The position numbers and the translations under genes were made by a program. Below, piece after piece: positions 31,524 to 44,300 of a stretch of 64,000 bases of DNA; the stretch's first letter is position 1, and each line of letters begins with the position of its first letter. The stretch comes from Craterostigma plantagineum (lineage: Eukaryota > Streptophyta > Magnoliopsida > Lamiales > Linderniaceae), in contig JAPQWV010000414.1 of NCBI GenBank assembly GCA_027422505.1, positions 186,001-250,000 of the forward strand. Direction: 5' to 3'. Under the pieces are notes generated by a model that made no database searches, was not told the DNA's origin, and saw only the letters and a program-made list of their open reading frames with translations.

Positions 31524-32286
31524 CTGTTTTTGCAAGAGTTCCCCATGTCATCATTTCTAAGATAATCTACTCAATTATATGAAACGAGGTCCTATATGTA
31601 GGAACCGTTTTTGTCTTTTCTAAAATTTCGTTAGCAACTAACAGCTCCTAAACCTAAAATAACTTTTTTTTTAATCTTTTAAATTAGGGGTTATCATCAT
31701 AAATTAAGGGTGCTTACTGTTACAGTAGTTGAAAAATACTTTATGCATCAATTGAAAAACTTAAACAGTCAAATGCCAATCGGTATTGACAATAGTTTGG
31801 ATGCTAACTCAAAAAAGCTTTGGGTTAAATTAATTAAATTTTGGGTTTTAATTATTGGGCTAGTGAATGTGAATTTTTGGAGGAAAATTTAATGTGGGAA
31901 TCCTACGTTGGAAAACTAGCTAGTTTTAGCACCTTTATATATTGTTGACAAATTATTGGTTTAAGATAAATAGCACTTGTGCGCGTACACGTTGGAAAAT
32001 TTAATGTGCGCACGGAGGGGTGCAAATCCGGGGAAATCCAATGGACTCGTGTGCGTACACGAATGCCGGGGCGAAATGAGCCAAAAAATCCCGCGGGCCT
32101 GATCAACTCTCGTTTTGCTCTGGATTTAATAATCTTCCTCTAAGGTTTGGCCTAATTTAATTAAATTTGGTCGCGTTCCGCAATCTTCGAAGTGTTCGAC
32201 AAAATAAACGACAAGTCGTCCTTTCATTGTTCTTTGATAACTCAGAAGTTATAGCTTGAAGAATCAAACAATGCTTTTAAAATGAC
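31524..32286. other. Intergenic region without a gene
   Basis: AT-rich first half. At 31978-32070 GTGCGCGTACAC and GTGTGCGTACAC occur twice as a short GC-rich repeat. No coding unit is supported. Confidence 0.45.
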
Positions 32287-32294
32287 ATTTTGCC

Positions 32295-32980
32295 TAGGCT
32301 TGGCAATGGGTCGGAGATACTTCGCTCCCCGGCGGGGATCCGCCCCGTACGGGGCGGGGATTCCCCGCTTTCTCTTCCCGTGGGGGGCGATCGGGAAATT
32401 TTTCTCCCCGTTGGCGGGGATGGGGACGGGGACCATGCTCCCCGCTCCGCGGGGATCCCCGCCCCGTTTCCCATGGGGATCCGCTATATATAAGTACTAA
32501 ATTACCCTTATTTATATCTAAGATTCCCTAATAAAAATATCCCAAAACCCAGCCGTCGAGAGTGAAACTTAGGGCAGGGTGATAGATCGTTGAACTTCTT
32601 AATCCTGTAAGCAAAAGCAACAGTGCAACACAAACAACACAAGCAACTTGGAGTTTACAGTAATGGAGGGTTAATATGAGCAAACTTATTATTGAGGCTA
32701 AATTACAATATTATTATGTAGTTATTTACTCGAAAGCATTTCTTTTTTTTTTTTACGTTAATTAGCTATATCCAAAAAATAAAATTTTTATATATTAGAA
32801 GTAGTGCGGTGTGGGGATTCCCCGTGGGAAAGAAACCCCGAAATTTCCCGTGGAGATGGGGATGAGGAGAAAATTTTTCCCGTTTGCTAGCGGGGATGGG
32901 GACGGGGATTCCCCAATAAGTGTTGGGACTTGGGGTGGGGATGGGGATTAGGCCCCTGCCCCGCCCCATTGCCAAGCCTA
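32295..32980. mobile_element. GC-rich-ended hAT-type MITE (686 bp)
   Basis: Terminal inverted repeats TAGGCTTGGCAATGGG and its exact complement are flanked by a perfect 8-bp duplication, ATTTTGCC (32287-32294 and 32981-32988), the hAT hallmark. Sub-terminal arms are strings of GCGGGGAT/ATCCCCGC, while the centre is AT-rich. There is no transposase. It is the reference copy for the eroded relative at 15447. Confidence 0.88.
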
Positions 32981-32988
32981 ATTTTGCC

Positions 32989-33679
32989 AACATGTTTATT
33001 GTATATATGAGAATAAATTCTATAGTGTAATAAACCATAAATTAAATTTGGGTTACAAAATGTTTTTAAAATAAAATTTTAAGCAACTTCACGCCTGCGA
33101 TAAAATATTTGGATGTCTTATGTGGTGTTTCATAAAAGATTAAAGAAAATGAAAATAATTTGATATTTATATTGTCTTTGATGCATATATATTGAAACAA
33201 TGGTTCATTTCAACATTAAGTAAATTATTTTAAAACTATATAAATTAATATAATGTAACTATTCATCTTTTTACTACTAAGTTTATTTGCTGTAATATAA
33301 TTTTTAAATATCTTAATCTTCTATAATAAATTTATTTTTAATATTATTTATGCATATGATTTGTCATATATTAAATAAAAGTAAATTAACATAGAGAGCT
33401 ATTACAATTAAAAAATTAATTTTTAAATTATTAAATAATTCATATTCAAACTAATATTAATAATAAATTTGATTAATTTCCTTAATTTAAATCTATTCTC
33501 GAATAATTACATTTCGAATATTCATAGCAAATTTTAACTGGAATGGGCCTAGGTAATAAAGTAATATTTTTAAAATACAGCCGAAAGAATATTCAGCCCA
33601 CTAAGAGGTCAATTAAGCGTTCTTTTTTCATCTTCTTCCTGGTTCCTCCACACGAATCTTCTAAAAAAAATTAAAAATA
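32989..33679. other. AT-rich promoter-proximal region of the FDM-like gene
   Basis: Very AT-rich to 33540, followed by TTCTTTTTTCATCTTCTTCC and a GCCGCC-rich leader near 33715. A non-coding leader intron runs 33797-34029. No other gene seen. Confidence 0.45.
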
Positions 33680-34029
33680 AAATCAATGTCGACGGCACCA
33701 ACCACCCTTGTAGCGCCCGCCGCCGCCGCCGCCTGACGCCCCTCTGATTCCTTCGCCGACTTAAGGAACTGCCGAGTTATCACTTCATCTGTGCTTGTAA
33801 GGAACAGGATTTCTTGGGTTATGACGGATTTTTTCTTCCTTCGTTAATTTGTTGAGCGATGTTGTTGGTATTTCTCACTATAATTCTGAATAACTGTTAC
33901 TTACGTGCAAAGATTTGAGAATTTTATTGCGGATTAGCATGAGGAAGGAGTTATAATATGAAGCAAAGTTTATGCATATTTACCTGAGAGAACGAATTGC
34001 ACTTTTAATACTGTTTCTTGACTATTCAG

Positions 34030-36913
34030 ATGGGAAGTAGCTCGGATGATATGTCAGATGTTAGTGATTCTGAAATACATGAGTATAAGGAGAAGCCATA
34101 TGAGCTACTTAAATCTGGTCATTATAAAATAAAGGGCCCTAATGGGTGCCTAAGGTGTCCATTTTGCGCTGGAAAGAAGAAGCAGGATTACCAGCGTAAC
34201 CATCTTTTCCAGCATGCCATCGGAGTTTCCAAGGGAACGGCCAAAAGTGCAAAACAGAGGGCAAACCATCTTGCATTGGCCGAATATTTGGAGAAGGAAT
34301 TTGCTGATGTGGCTGAACTTGTACCCCAACAGAAAGCACCTCCAAATGTGGCTGATTCCGAGAAAACTGAGTTGTTCTGCTGGCCTTGGGTGGGGATTGT
34401 TACTAACATGCTAGAGCCTCCTCATGATGGTTATCAAGTAAGCGATCGTGGTTACTGGATGAACAAGTTCGGCAAATACAAGCCCAATTCGATCGAAATT
34501 TTCTGGGATGGTGAAAAGTGCTCAGCACAAGCCGTCGTGTGCTTTGAACGCGATTGGGCTGGGTTCAAGAACGCGATGGAGTTTGAGAAACACTTTGAAG
34601 CTTGCAAGCTGAGCAAGAAAGAGTGGCAAGACCGTAGAGATTCTCCGGGTTCTGATTTTTATGGTTGGATCGCTAGGGAAGATGATTACAAATCTGAGGG
34701 TAGCGTTGCAGATTACCTTCGCCAAAATGGGCAGCTGAAATCAATTGCCGAGGTTATTAAGGATGCCACGGATGACAGGAACAAAGTTGTGGGTAGCCTG
34801 GTGAGCGAGATTGCCCTAAAAAATGAAAACATTGACCAGTTAAATCTAAAGTACAATGAGAAAGCGCTCTCTCTCAGTCGGGTGCTTGAAGAGAAGGACA
34901 CGCTCCACCGTGCCTACTATGAAGGTTTTTCCTTTCGCTTGTTTTTTTCTTAACCTGATATCTCCTTTGTATTTGTGACTGGGTTATTGAATTGGCTTTT
35001 GTCAACATGCTAATGTATTATTAGTTTTTGAATGGAATTGGCGCAAACATTTCTTCAGTAAACCTATGGTCTTGTATGATGCTCTAAATAACGGCAGTCA
35101 ATTGATGGGCAAGTTTGATGGGTGGGCTCACTAGTTATTTGTGTACTTACTGCTTGCTGTGTAACTACCACCCTGAAAATCTCGTTGATGCTGATTGTGG
35201 GTCTTTCAGAAACAAGAAAGTTACAGAGCCTAGCACGCGAGCAGATTAGTAAGGTTATGGAGGAAAGGGAAATTTTGAACTCAGAGTTGGAGAAAAAGCA
35301 GCGTCGACTTGATGCATGGAGCAAAGAGCTGAACAAGCGCGAGGCTTCTACTGAACGTGATAGGCAGAAACTTGAAGAAGAAAAAGCAAAGGTAGCTGTA
35401 TTTCCTCCCATTAGGACAGGAAACAATGGTTTCTTAAGATCCATGAAATCTGCTTAAATATTTCTGACTATTTAACCTGTACCAACTTTTATTGGAGGAG
35501 GATACAAAATCTGATGCTATTATATTTTTATTCAGACAGAATGATATTTCCCTGCCTTTCTTTCTGCTTACTGGTTTGATAACCAGCATACATATGATTA
35601 GTTCAACTTTGATCTGACATGATTGTCTTGTCAGAATAATAAAAGGATCAATGACCTAAGGATGGCTTCTGAGGAGCAACATAAAGCTGATGAGGATGTC
35701 CTAAGGCTCATTGAGGAACAAAATGTATGACTCTTAGTGTTGTCTTCCTCTCGCTCAATCGCATGCATACATGGTTACACTTGCCATTGTTTGCAGAGAG
35801 AAAAAGAAGAGTGCCTGAAGCAGGTTGCAGAACTTAAAAGAAGGTTAGACGAGAAACAAAAGATTGAGATGGAGATTGAAGAGCTTAAAGGCAAGATCGA
35901 TGTGATGAAGCACATGGGAAGCGATGAAGCCGTTCAGAAAAAGATAGATGAGATGAACGAGAAGTTGCAGGAGAAGAAGGAAGAACTGGACGACGTTGAA
36001 GAACTGAATCAGCAACTCCTTTCGAAGGAACGCCAAAGTAACGACGAGCTGCAAGAGGCACGAAAATCATTGATTGCGGTATGACATCTCTATTTTCTAA
36101 CTTAACATTTACATGCTGGAGATGGTTCTTTTGTGAATTTGGAGAACAACTATAGAAGTTTAGTTTTCCTAGACTTTTGTGTTCCATCTTCATAGAGTCT
36201 AATTTTATATTCTTCGGTAGCTAGAAATTTATCCTTCCACACTTTGATTAGAAGTCAATTTGCTGCCATGATGTAATGAACACATGTTATAATTCCCCCT
36301 CACCTGCTTGCCTAGGAATCCTTAGCAATCATATTTCCGTTGCAATCAAGCCCTCTGTAATTGCCGACTATAATCTCAGGCTCTGATCGACATTCCAAGT
36401 GGGACCCGCGCAAACATAGGCATAAAGAGAATGGGTGAAATCGACGAGAAACCTTTCACCTTAGTCTGCAAGCAGAGGTACCCGCCCGGCGAGGCCGATA
36501 TAAAGGCACTCGAGCTCTGCTCTTCCTGGCAAGAAAAGCTGAAGGATCCCGAGTGGCACCCTTTTCTTATAATCGAAGATGAGAAAGGGAATCATAAGGT
36601 TGATAACATCAAATCATTGAAGCCCACCTTCGTTTACTATTACTATACGCATGAACGTAATGGATGTACTATGTTGTTGTAGCGTGTGATAAAGGAACAA
36701 GACGAGTCCCTATGGAAGCTTAGGGAGGAATGGGGGGAAGAAGTGTATAGTTCTGTGACTACTGCTCTAATGGAGCAGCAAGACTATAACCCTAGCGGGG
36801 GATACGTTGAGCCCGAGCTATGGAACTTCAAGGAGGGACGAAAGGCGACTCTCAAGGAAGTGATTGCGTTTATCTTTACTCAGCTGAGGAACCTTAAGCG
36901 CAAGAAACGCTGA
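34030..36913 (+). CDS. FDM: FACTOR OF DNA METHYLATION-like XS-XH protein (632 aa, six exons)
   Basis: FDM/IDN2 proteins bind double-stranded RNA and act in RNA-directed DNA methylation with other IDN2 family members. Coding exons: 34030-34924, 35210-35391, 35635-35724, 35797-36078, 36380-36598, 36683-36913. All junctions are GT-AG and in frame. A zf-XS finger lies at ~40-85 (LRCPFCAGKKKQDY with Cys43, Cys46, His62). The XS domain is at ~115-225 (WPWVGIVTN; SDFYGWIAREDDY). A long coiled coil covers ~230-495, with IEELKGKIDVMKHMGSDEA. The XH domain follows (IKRMGEIDEKPF, WQEKLKDPEWHPF, LREEWGEEVYSS, NPSGGYVEPELWNFKEGRKA). It is closer to FDM1 (634 aa) than to IDN2. The start follows a leader intron that ends CAG just before the ATG. 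Confidence 0.92.
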
Positions 36914-37083
36914 AAACTGATTGAATGGATTGTTCTATCTATCTTTGCTGCCTTGTTGAATGGTAGGTATGGTTTATGGACGAGCTTTGTTCTAACAATT
37001 GGGATCAAAAGATGCTTCCACTAGCTAATGTCAACGTTGTAAGGATGTTTCTAATATTAGTGGATGAATTTTCGTAATGCCTA

Positions 37084-37648
37084 GGAGTGCGTTTGGATTC
37101 GCTTTTCTGAACAAATCGGATGATTTGAAAATATGGATTTCAAAATGAAGCTGGAGCTTGAGAAGTTCGTCAAACTAGACTTCTAACTCTTTCTTTAAAA
37201 AATAAAAATACAAAAATAAATGAAAATAATAATAATAAAAAAAAAAACAAGCTCGCAAGGCCCACGGGTGAGCTTGCTCGTTTGTCGAGCCTGAGCCGGC
37301 TCATTAGCGATCTTGTAACGAGCTCGAGCCGGCTCATTGAGCTCAGGAGTCAGCTCGACTCATCATTCTCCCTCTCATTTATTATTATTTTTATTTTTTA
37401 CTTTTTACTATTGTTGTCATTATTATTTATTATTATTATTATGAATATTTATGAAAAACTCATTACGAGCTCAATTTTGTATTTCGAAAACGCACCATTT
37501 GACATGAAATTTCAAATCCAACAAATTGTAGGCGTTTAGATTTAACCTAGAATTTGGGTGAAATCGAAATTCATATACCCTCGATTGTCAAACGGGAGAT
37601 TTGGGAAAATTTTGGATTTCAATCGAAATTCGAAATCCAAACGGACCC
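37084..37648. mobile_element. Putative Tourist-like MITE downstream of FDM
   Basis: It begins GGAGTGCGTTTGGATTCG and ends CGAAATCCAAACGGACCC, which are near-complements. The interior includes a GAGCTCG-rich patch (37250-37360) with repeated GAGCCGGCTCATT and an AT-rich block. Target duplication is not clear, so the boundaries are approximate. Confidence 0.55.
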
Positions 37649-38009
37649 ATAAAGATGTTTTTGGGGTTATGATTTATGTGTCCTCTCAATGGACATATCG
37701 ATGTAGTAGTTTGGTTGATGATACCATATCAATGTTTCTAGCAAATTACATTTTTTTAATGAAATTGTGTAGAAATATCAATACTTCATTAAGCCTCAAG
37801 GATTGGATTCGGTCTGTTAGTTTAGACTAAATTTAAAGCATGATATTGACAATTTTACGCATTTATTTTTTGTTAATTATTGTTCTAACGTCGTATACAG
37901 AATATATATATATATATATATATATAATTATGCAAATGTAGGCGCCCTCGTATGATGCCACGTGTTCCATAATATTTAATGTAGTAATTTAAAAACTAAA
38001 TATAATAAA
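37649..38009. other. Short AT-rich spacer
   Basis: Contains an (AT)n run near 37905-37926 and no gene. Confidence 0.45.
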
Positions 38010-38017
38010 ATCATGAA

Positions 38018-38565
38018 TAGGGGTGTTCAAACGGTAATTACCGTACCGTACCGAACCTCCGGTTACCGAAATTTTCGGTTTTAAAAATCTCATACCGAAT
38101 ACCGAACCGAAGTAAACCGGTTCGGTTCGGTAATAACCGCAAAATTTCGGTTATTTTCGGTAAATAACCGAAAAAACGAAATAAATTAAAAAAGTGAAAA
38201 AGTAGTGTTTATGAAATTAGATATATTTAATTCTTCATATTTTTTATATTTTTAAATTATTTTTTCCTATCTTCGTTATTTTTTTCTTATTTTTCCCTAT
38301 TTTTGTTATTTTTTCTTATTTTATTTTTATGTTTAATTGTATATATATATTATGTATAATATTTCTGTAATTATATATTATTATATATATTTCGGTAATT
38401 CGGTTACTGGTCGGTAAACGAATTACCGTACCGAAATTACCGAAAAATTTCGGTTCAAATTTTTTTATACCGAATACCGAATCGAACCGAAATTTGGTAT
38501 TCGGTTGTACCGAACTTTCGGTATCGGTTCGGTACGGTCGGTTTACCAACTTTTGAACACCCCTA
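38018..38565. mobile_element. hAT-type MITE with ACCGAA-rich arms (548 bp)
   Basis: Perfect 14-bp inverted termini TAGGGGTGTTCAAA/TTTGAACACCCCTA are flanked by the 8-bp duplication ATCATGAA (38010-38017 and 38566-38573). The arms consist of repeated TTCGGT/ACCGAA around an AT-rich middle. Related to the copy at 41753. Confidence 0.9.
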
Positions 38566-38573
38566 ATCATGAA

Positions 38574-39169
38574 AACCTCACTATCATACACGTCATTCCA
38601 CATGATTTACCCGCTATATATAGTTATTTATTAATATAAAGAGTTAACACAGTACATTACACGGGTAATAAACTAGTATATATCTTATATATAATGAAAT
38701 GTAGTTTGCTTCTGCTTGCGACACGTGTTCATTTCATTATATTAAACAAAAAACTAAAAAAAAATAGTGAAAAAACCGCCCTAACAAAGTGAAAAACACT
38801 TTATTTTTACATTAAATCATTTAATTTATATTATTATTGTTATACAAGAATATTATATTAATTATACAACACCCGTGAAATTCCTCGGGATAAATCTAAC
38901 ATATAATTATGGAAATGTAGGTGACTTAGAATGTTGCCACGTGTTCAAGATAATAAATTATTATAAATTTTAAATTATAAAAAATTAAAACAACACAGGG
39001 TGAAAAAGATACTAGTAATTAGTAAAATTAAGTAATTCCCGAATCCCAAGTGAAATTATGAATAACTTATATGAATAGGATATGTGGGGTTAGCGCATAA
39101 CCAGGTCCAGTTGGAATGTGGGATACCTCGGGATCGAAAAAAAATAGGACATGTATTTATTTCAATATT
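38574..39169. other. AT-rich upstream region of the RPS12 gene
   Basis: AT-rich; GTGTTCA and CACGTG-like words recur near 38727 and 38938 (a diverged duplicate: TATAATTATG.AAATGTAG then CCACGTGTTC, also at 37925). No gene. Confidence 0.45.
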
Positions 39170-39225
39170 TGGGCCATACTTCTTAAAGCATCTGGTGAAG
39201 CCCACTAGCGTTAGGGTTTTAGGTT
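39170..39225 (+). promoter_or_regulatory. Site II elements and telo-box of the RPS12 promoter
   Basis: TGGGCC at 39170-39175 and AGCCCA (inverted TGGGCT) at 39199-39204 are site II words recognised by TCP factors. TTAGGGTTTT at 39211-39220 is a telo-box. Site II plus telo-box is the known promoter architecture of plant ribosomal protein genes and fits growth-coupled expression of the gene downstream. Confidence 0.75.
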
Positions 39226-39555
39226 CCGCTATTTATTTCCTACTACTCACTCAGAATCGTTCACTGCAGCACTCTTCACGGCTTCCTTTGTTCGAAGGTA
39301 TGAGATCTCTCCATATTTTCTGTACAATCTTCTATCTTTTCTGTACAGTCTTTAGTCTTCGTACCACTTTCCATGGCTGAGCTAGCTATCTACTCTTGGC
39401 GAGATTAAGTCGTATATTATTTTTTATATTTATTTGGTTGGGAATTTTGTGGGTCATATGTTCGTGGATATGCGTCGCTATTGATAATTCCTAGTTGAGC
39501 GGTCGATCAATTTGCAGGTGCACATCGAAAGGCTTGATTAATTTCAAAGAAGGCA

Positions 39556-40584
39556 ATGTCTGGGTATGTAGCTTTCACATCTTCGTTTTTAACTATTTTT
39601 GATTTTGCATCGTTTGGTTTTGAACATCTTTTTATGCATCAAATTGATCTGAAATGATCTCAAAATAGTTTACTCTCTGTCACGGCATGGTTCCTATGTC
39701 TCCTTCGATCTGAGTATGAAAAAGTTCATATTTGATTCAATTGTGCGTTGAGAAAGAACTTTTTTTTCGATGTACCTCTAACATATTCTTTAAAAGTGCA
39801 CCTTCCCTATGCAATCAAGATACCTGGAAATGTATTTAGCCGTGATCCAAAAAAATAAACGTTTGTCTCACTTTCTTCACCAAAAATGCAATTTTGCAGT
39901 GAAGAGCCCGTTGTTTCTGAGACACCTGCCCCAGCTCTTGGGGAGCCTATGGACATCACGACAGCTCTACAACTTGTCCTGAAAAAGTCTTTGGCGCACG
40001 GAGGACTCGTTCGAGGACTTCACGAGAGTGCTAAGGTGATCGAAAAGCACACAGCCCAGCTCTGCGTTTTAGCTGAAGACTGTGACCAACAAGACTACGT
40101 CAAACTGGTCAAAGCTCTCTGCGCTGACCACAACGTCAACCTCATCACCGTCCCGAGTGCTAAGACGCTCGGCGAATGGACAGGCGTAAGTTAGCCTATT
40201 AAAAATGTCACTTTTTGTGGTGAAACTTGAAAATCGTAAGCTGGAATTGTAGTTGAAATTCCTGGACAACTATGGTGATGACGGACCATCATCTTGAGCC
40301 GGTTGTCCCTTTGTTTTGAAGGACACGTCAAATATTACTGTTGATTTGTAGTTTTTGGTCGTGTGATGTGTCACAGTTGTGCAAGATTGACTCTGAAGGG
40401 AAAGCTAGGAAAGTCGTCGGCGCCTCTTGCGTCGTCGTGAAGGTATATATTCTTTACGCCATAACTGAGTTTATATCTCTAATGATTTTAGTCTGAGATT
40501 AAGAAATTTTTTTTATCTACGTAGGATTATGGAGAGGAAAGCGAAGGCCTTCACGTTGTGCAAGAATATGTCAAGTCTCACTGA
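39556..40584 (+). CDS. RPS12: 40S ribosomal protein S12 (eS12, 139 aa, four coding exons)
   Basis: A component of the cytosolic small ribosomal subunit near the beak. Coding exons: 39556-39563, 39900-40185, 40377-40442 and 40525-40584. All use GT-AG and read in one frame. The first exon carries only ATG TCT GG. Sequence marks: MDITTALQLVLKKSLAHGGL, GLHESAKVIEKHTAQLCVLA, DHNVNLITVPSAKTLGEWTG, GASCVVVKDYGEES and the end VVQEYVKSH. Length agrees with plant eS12 (~140-144 aa). A leader intron (about 39298-39516) precedes the ATG. No defects seen, probably fully functional. Confidence 0.95.
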
Positions 40585-40871
40585 ATGGGTGTGAGGTGAA
40601 ATCTTGGCATTGTGTCAAGTTTTTATAGTTGAACTTTTTGATCGAGGAATGCTTTTTGGCTTTTGATTTTCTTGAAGACTGCTATGAATGAATGTTTTGT
40701 TGCTGAGTTTATTTGGTTTATCATCTCTCCTTTAACTTGTTCTTTTCTTATTTTTATGATGATAATGAGTTATTATCATTTATAACTTAATTGATGAAAC
40801 TAGAGAATTTCCTACAGTAAAAATTATATTAAAACTTTAGGCTTATTTATTTTTTGTAGTCCCATAAGTTA

Positions 40872-41337
40872 GGGGTTGTCGTTATAGGGACAGTTTTTTT
40901 TACGGGTTGGCAATATAGGGACTTCAAACTATCGAAATCATTAACTATCGAAATCATGCATTATAGGAATATTTTACCCCAAAATTCCCCACGTGACACG
41001 CACGCGTATGACGTGGATGCTGAGTCACGAAATTTTCGACGGGAGCTTGCATTAGAAAATTGCCACGTCATAAATAATGAAAAACTAAAAATCAAAAATA
41101 ATAAAATCAAAATAATCAATTTCACAATCAAAATTCCCCCCATCTCTCTCGCACAATAATCGAGAAAACAATCAAAAATCAAATACTCTCTCTTTATTTC
41201 ACAATCTCCTTCTCTCTTCGGCACAGATTTGAGATCCCCAAATACAGTGTCCCTTTACTCATCTTCGAGTGCTCCAAAAAACCCTAGTCGGTGAAGTCTG
41301 ATTTTGGGAGTTCTCATTTGAGAGAGTGGTTTAAGCG
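40872..41337 (+). repeat. MULE left terminal inverted repeat
   Basis: Pairs with 47234-47681. The outer 100 bp contain a tandem duplication of ACTATCGAAATCAT not shared by the right arm. Confidence 0.85.
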
Positions 41338-41383
41338 TTCGAAACCCTAGAGTAATTGAGCGAAGTTTGCACTTGATGGTAAA

Positions 41384-44300
41384 ATGGAGAACCAGTGGAT
41401 GTTGTCTCAGCCACAACCTGAGCGACACATCAGCATGCCTCTACCTCTATACCTTAAGTATACATTTTGTTTTTTCATTTGAATCAACTTTTTTGTGTTC
41501 GTATAACTATATTTAAGGTTTTGGAATGAAACTATTTACAGATCCTGAGACCTTATGACGCTAGTGTTGTACTCTGGTGGAAAATTCCAGCATGTACCCA
41601 AGATTGATTATTTAGGTCGGACTGTTAACAAATGGGATTATGTTAACAGTCAGTTAACCTAAAAAATCTTAAGAGATTGTTGAAACTATAGGAATCTTGG
41701 GGCAGCAGAGGTACTACAATAGGGTGATGGGATTTCAGTTAGTTGTAGAGGATAGAGGTGTTCAAATGAATCGAAAAATCGAAAAAACCGACCGAACCGT
41801 AAAGAACCGAACCGAAAAGATCGGAACTGAAAAAACCGAACCGAATTAAAAAACCGAACCAAACCAAATTAAGATGGTTCCGATATCGGATTAAGCATAC
41901 ATAAAACCGAAAAAATAATCAAATACTATTTTTCTCCCACATAATTTATAGTATCTTCAGATGAATGTTTTTATATTTTGGTTAGATTTTGTTCCATTTC
42001 ATGTTGTTTTTTTCGGACCTTTGAATTATTTTGCTACATGTCGCGTTCCATAAATCTTCTTTATTTTTTAATAACCATATATTGTTTTATGTATTTTCAG
42101 CTCATAATATTTTTTTCTTGTTGATATTAAATTCTTAACCGGAAAACTGAACCGAAAAAATCCGAACGAAACCAAATTAAAACCGTTCGGATATCAAATT
42201 AAGCATACGTAAAACCGAACCGAAATTTGAAAAAACCGAACCGAACTGACCGATTAACACCCCTAGTAGAGGATAGTCAATTGAAAGAATTGATTCAAAA
42301 GTCAGTTGCTTCAAGAGAGGTTCAATTGTATGTTGAGGTGTTAGGAGATAAGCAGGTTGAAAATGTTGGAGAAGAAAATGCAGAGAGGGTTGTAGATGAA
42401 TAGACTATTGGTGATTTGAGCAGGCATAATGATTTATGATGGATGGGGAAGAGGATGATGAGATGTTTAATGATATTAATGATGAGGCAGGGGATGAAAT
42501 AACTGGGGAAGAAAATTTTGATGAGGCATATGCTGATGTGAGGAGAGATGAGGAAGATGAGATGGGAAGTGAATTAGAAGATGATGTGATGGGAAGTGAA
42601 TGTGAATTGCATGATCACAAGTTGTCTGATGATGATGGGGAAGACAGTAATGTCCCTGTGAATCCATTACCATCTATGATCCACAATTCGAGTTGGGGAT
42701 GATATTCAGCACAAAGGCTGAGTTCAGAAATTCTCATGCCATAAAAAATAAGAGGAATGTTTGGATCTCAAAGAATGACACTCAGAGAATTTTTGGCAAG
42801 TGCAGACTGGGGGATGTAAATGGAGAGTGCATGTACTTAAGAAGGGTCAAGAATGTACATGGCAGATTGTGAATTACAACCCTAAGCATGATTGCCCAGC
42901 TTCATATGAAGTCAAGAATCCGAAATCTCCATGGCTTGCTGAGAAATACCTGGCTGCTTTTAAATCAGATCCTAAGAGAAGTACTAAAGGATTTAGAATT
43001 GATGTGAGTATTGATTTGCTAGTGAAGATCTATATAGACCAAGCTACTAGAGCTAAGGGAAGGGCATTAAAAATACTACAAGGAGAACCTGCAGATCAAT
43101 ATGCCAAATTATGGGTTTATGTTGAGGATTAAGAACACAGATTTTGTGGTTCAAAGTGTCTTACCACTTGCAGAACATATATTTTGTGTAAGATATTTGT
43201 ATAACAACTTCAAGAATGTAGGGTTTAGGGGAGTGGAATACAAATGTTGTTAAAGCTTCTACGGTTGGTGAATAGCTAGAATGAGTGAGTTTGCCAACTT
43301 AAATCAAGAAGCTGTTGATTGGTTTAAAGATAAGCCTCCTGAGCAATGGTGTAGAAGCCACTTCAAAACGAATGCAAAATGTGACATGCTGTTGAATAAT
43401 TGTTGTGAGACATTCAACATCATGATCTTAGAGGCTAGGAAAAGCCTATCCTAAATATGCTGGAGTGGATTAGAGAGTTTCTTGTGAAGAGGCTGCAGGA
43501 GAACAGGGACCGAGCAAACAAAAAATGGGATATGCCCAAGGATAAATAAAAAATCTGATAAAACATGCTGAGAAGTTGCCAGACTGCATTCCTCTGAAAT
43601 CAGATGAATTGCACTATCAAGTCAATGAGATTAATGGTGGCCAATATGTGCTTGATTTGTAGGAAGTGGGATTTGACTGGGATACCTTGCAAGCATGCAT
43701 TGTGTGCAATATATGATCAGCATCAAGATCCAGAGCTATATGTGGATGAGTGCTATTCCTTAAGAACTTACGAGAAGGTTTATGCACCTGCAATTATGGA
43801 GATCAGTGGCGCTATGTTATGGGAAGAAACACCTTTTCTACCTCCACTACCCCTAACTTTGGAAGAAGACCAGGTAGACCAACTAAGGCAAGAAGAAGAG
43901 AAAGTGATGAGGCTGTGATGAAAGGGAGGAAAGGAAACGCCGTAATGACTATGAGATCTAAGAGAAGGCAAGTGGCTGTGAAATGCAGCAAATGTGGCCA
44001 AATTGGTCATAACTTACGAACCTGCAAAGAATCTGAACATCTTGAAGATTTTCGAGAATTTGCACAAGGTAAATATAATTTCTATTCAGATGTTGCAATT
44101 TTAATGTTTTCATTACTTGAAAATTGATGTTGCGATTTCTGTTTCAGATGGACCTAATGTTCAACAGGTCATATCACAACCTGCTAATGATGAACTTGAT
44201 ATAACTGGGACAACATCAGTGGTCTCTAATGAGAGTGGTCTTGCAGCTTTGCAACATGGTACGGAAATGAGAAATAGGACCATATTGCCTACGATGCAGG

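Noticed and set aside
37084..37648. Gene fragment in the GAGCTCG-rich patch
   Set aside because: It sits within inverted MITE-like ends; the 85-90 codon frames are low-complexity and end in AT-rich DNA.
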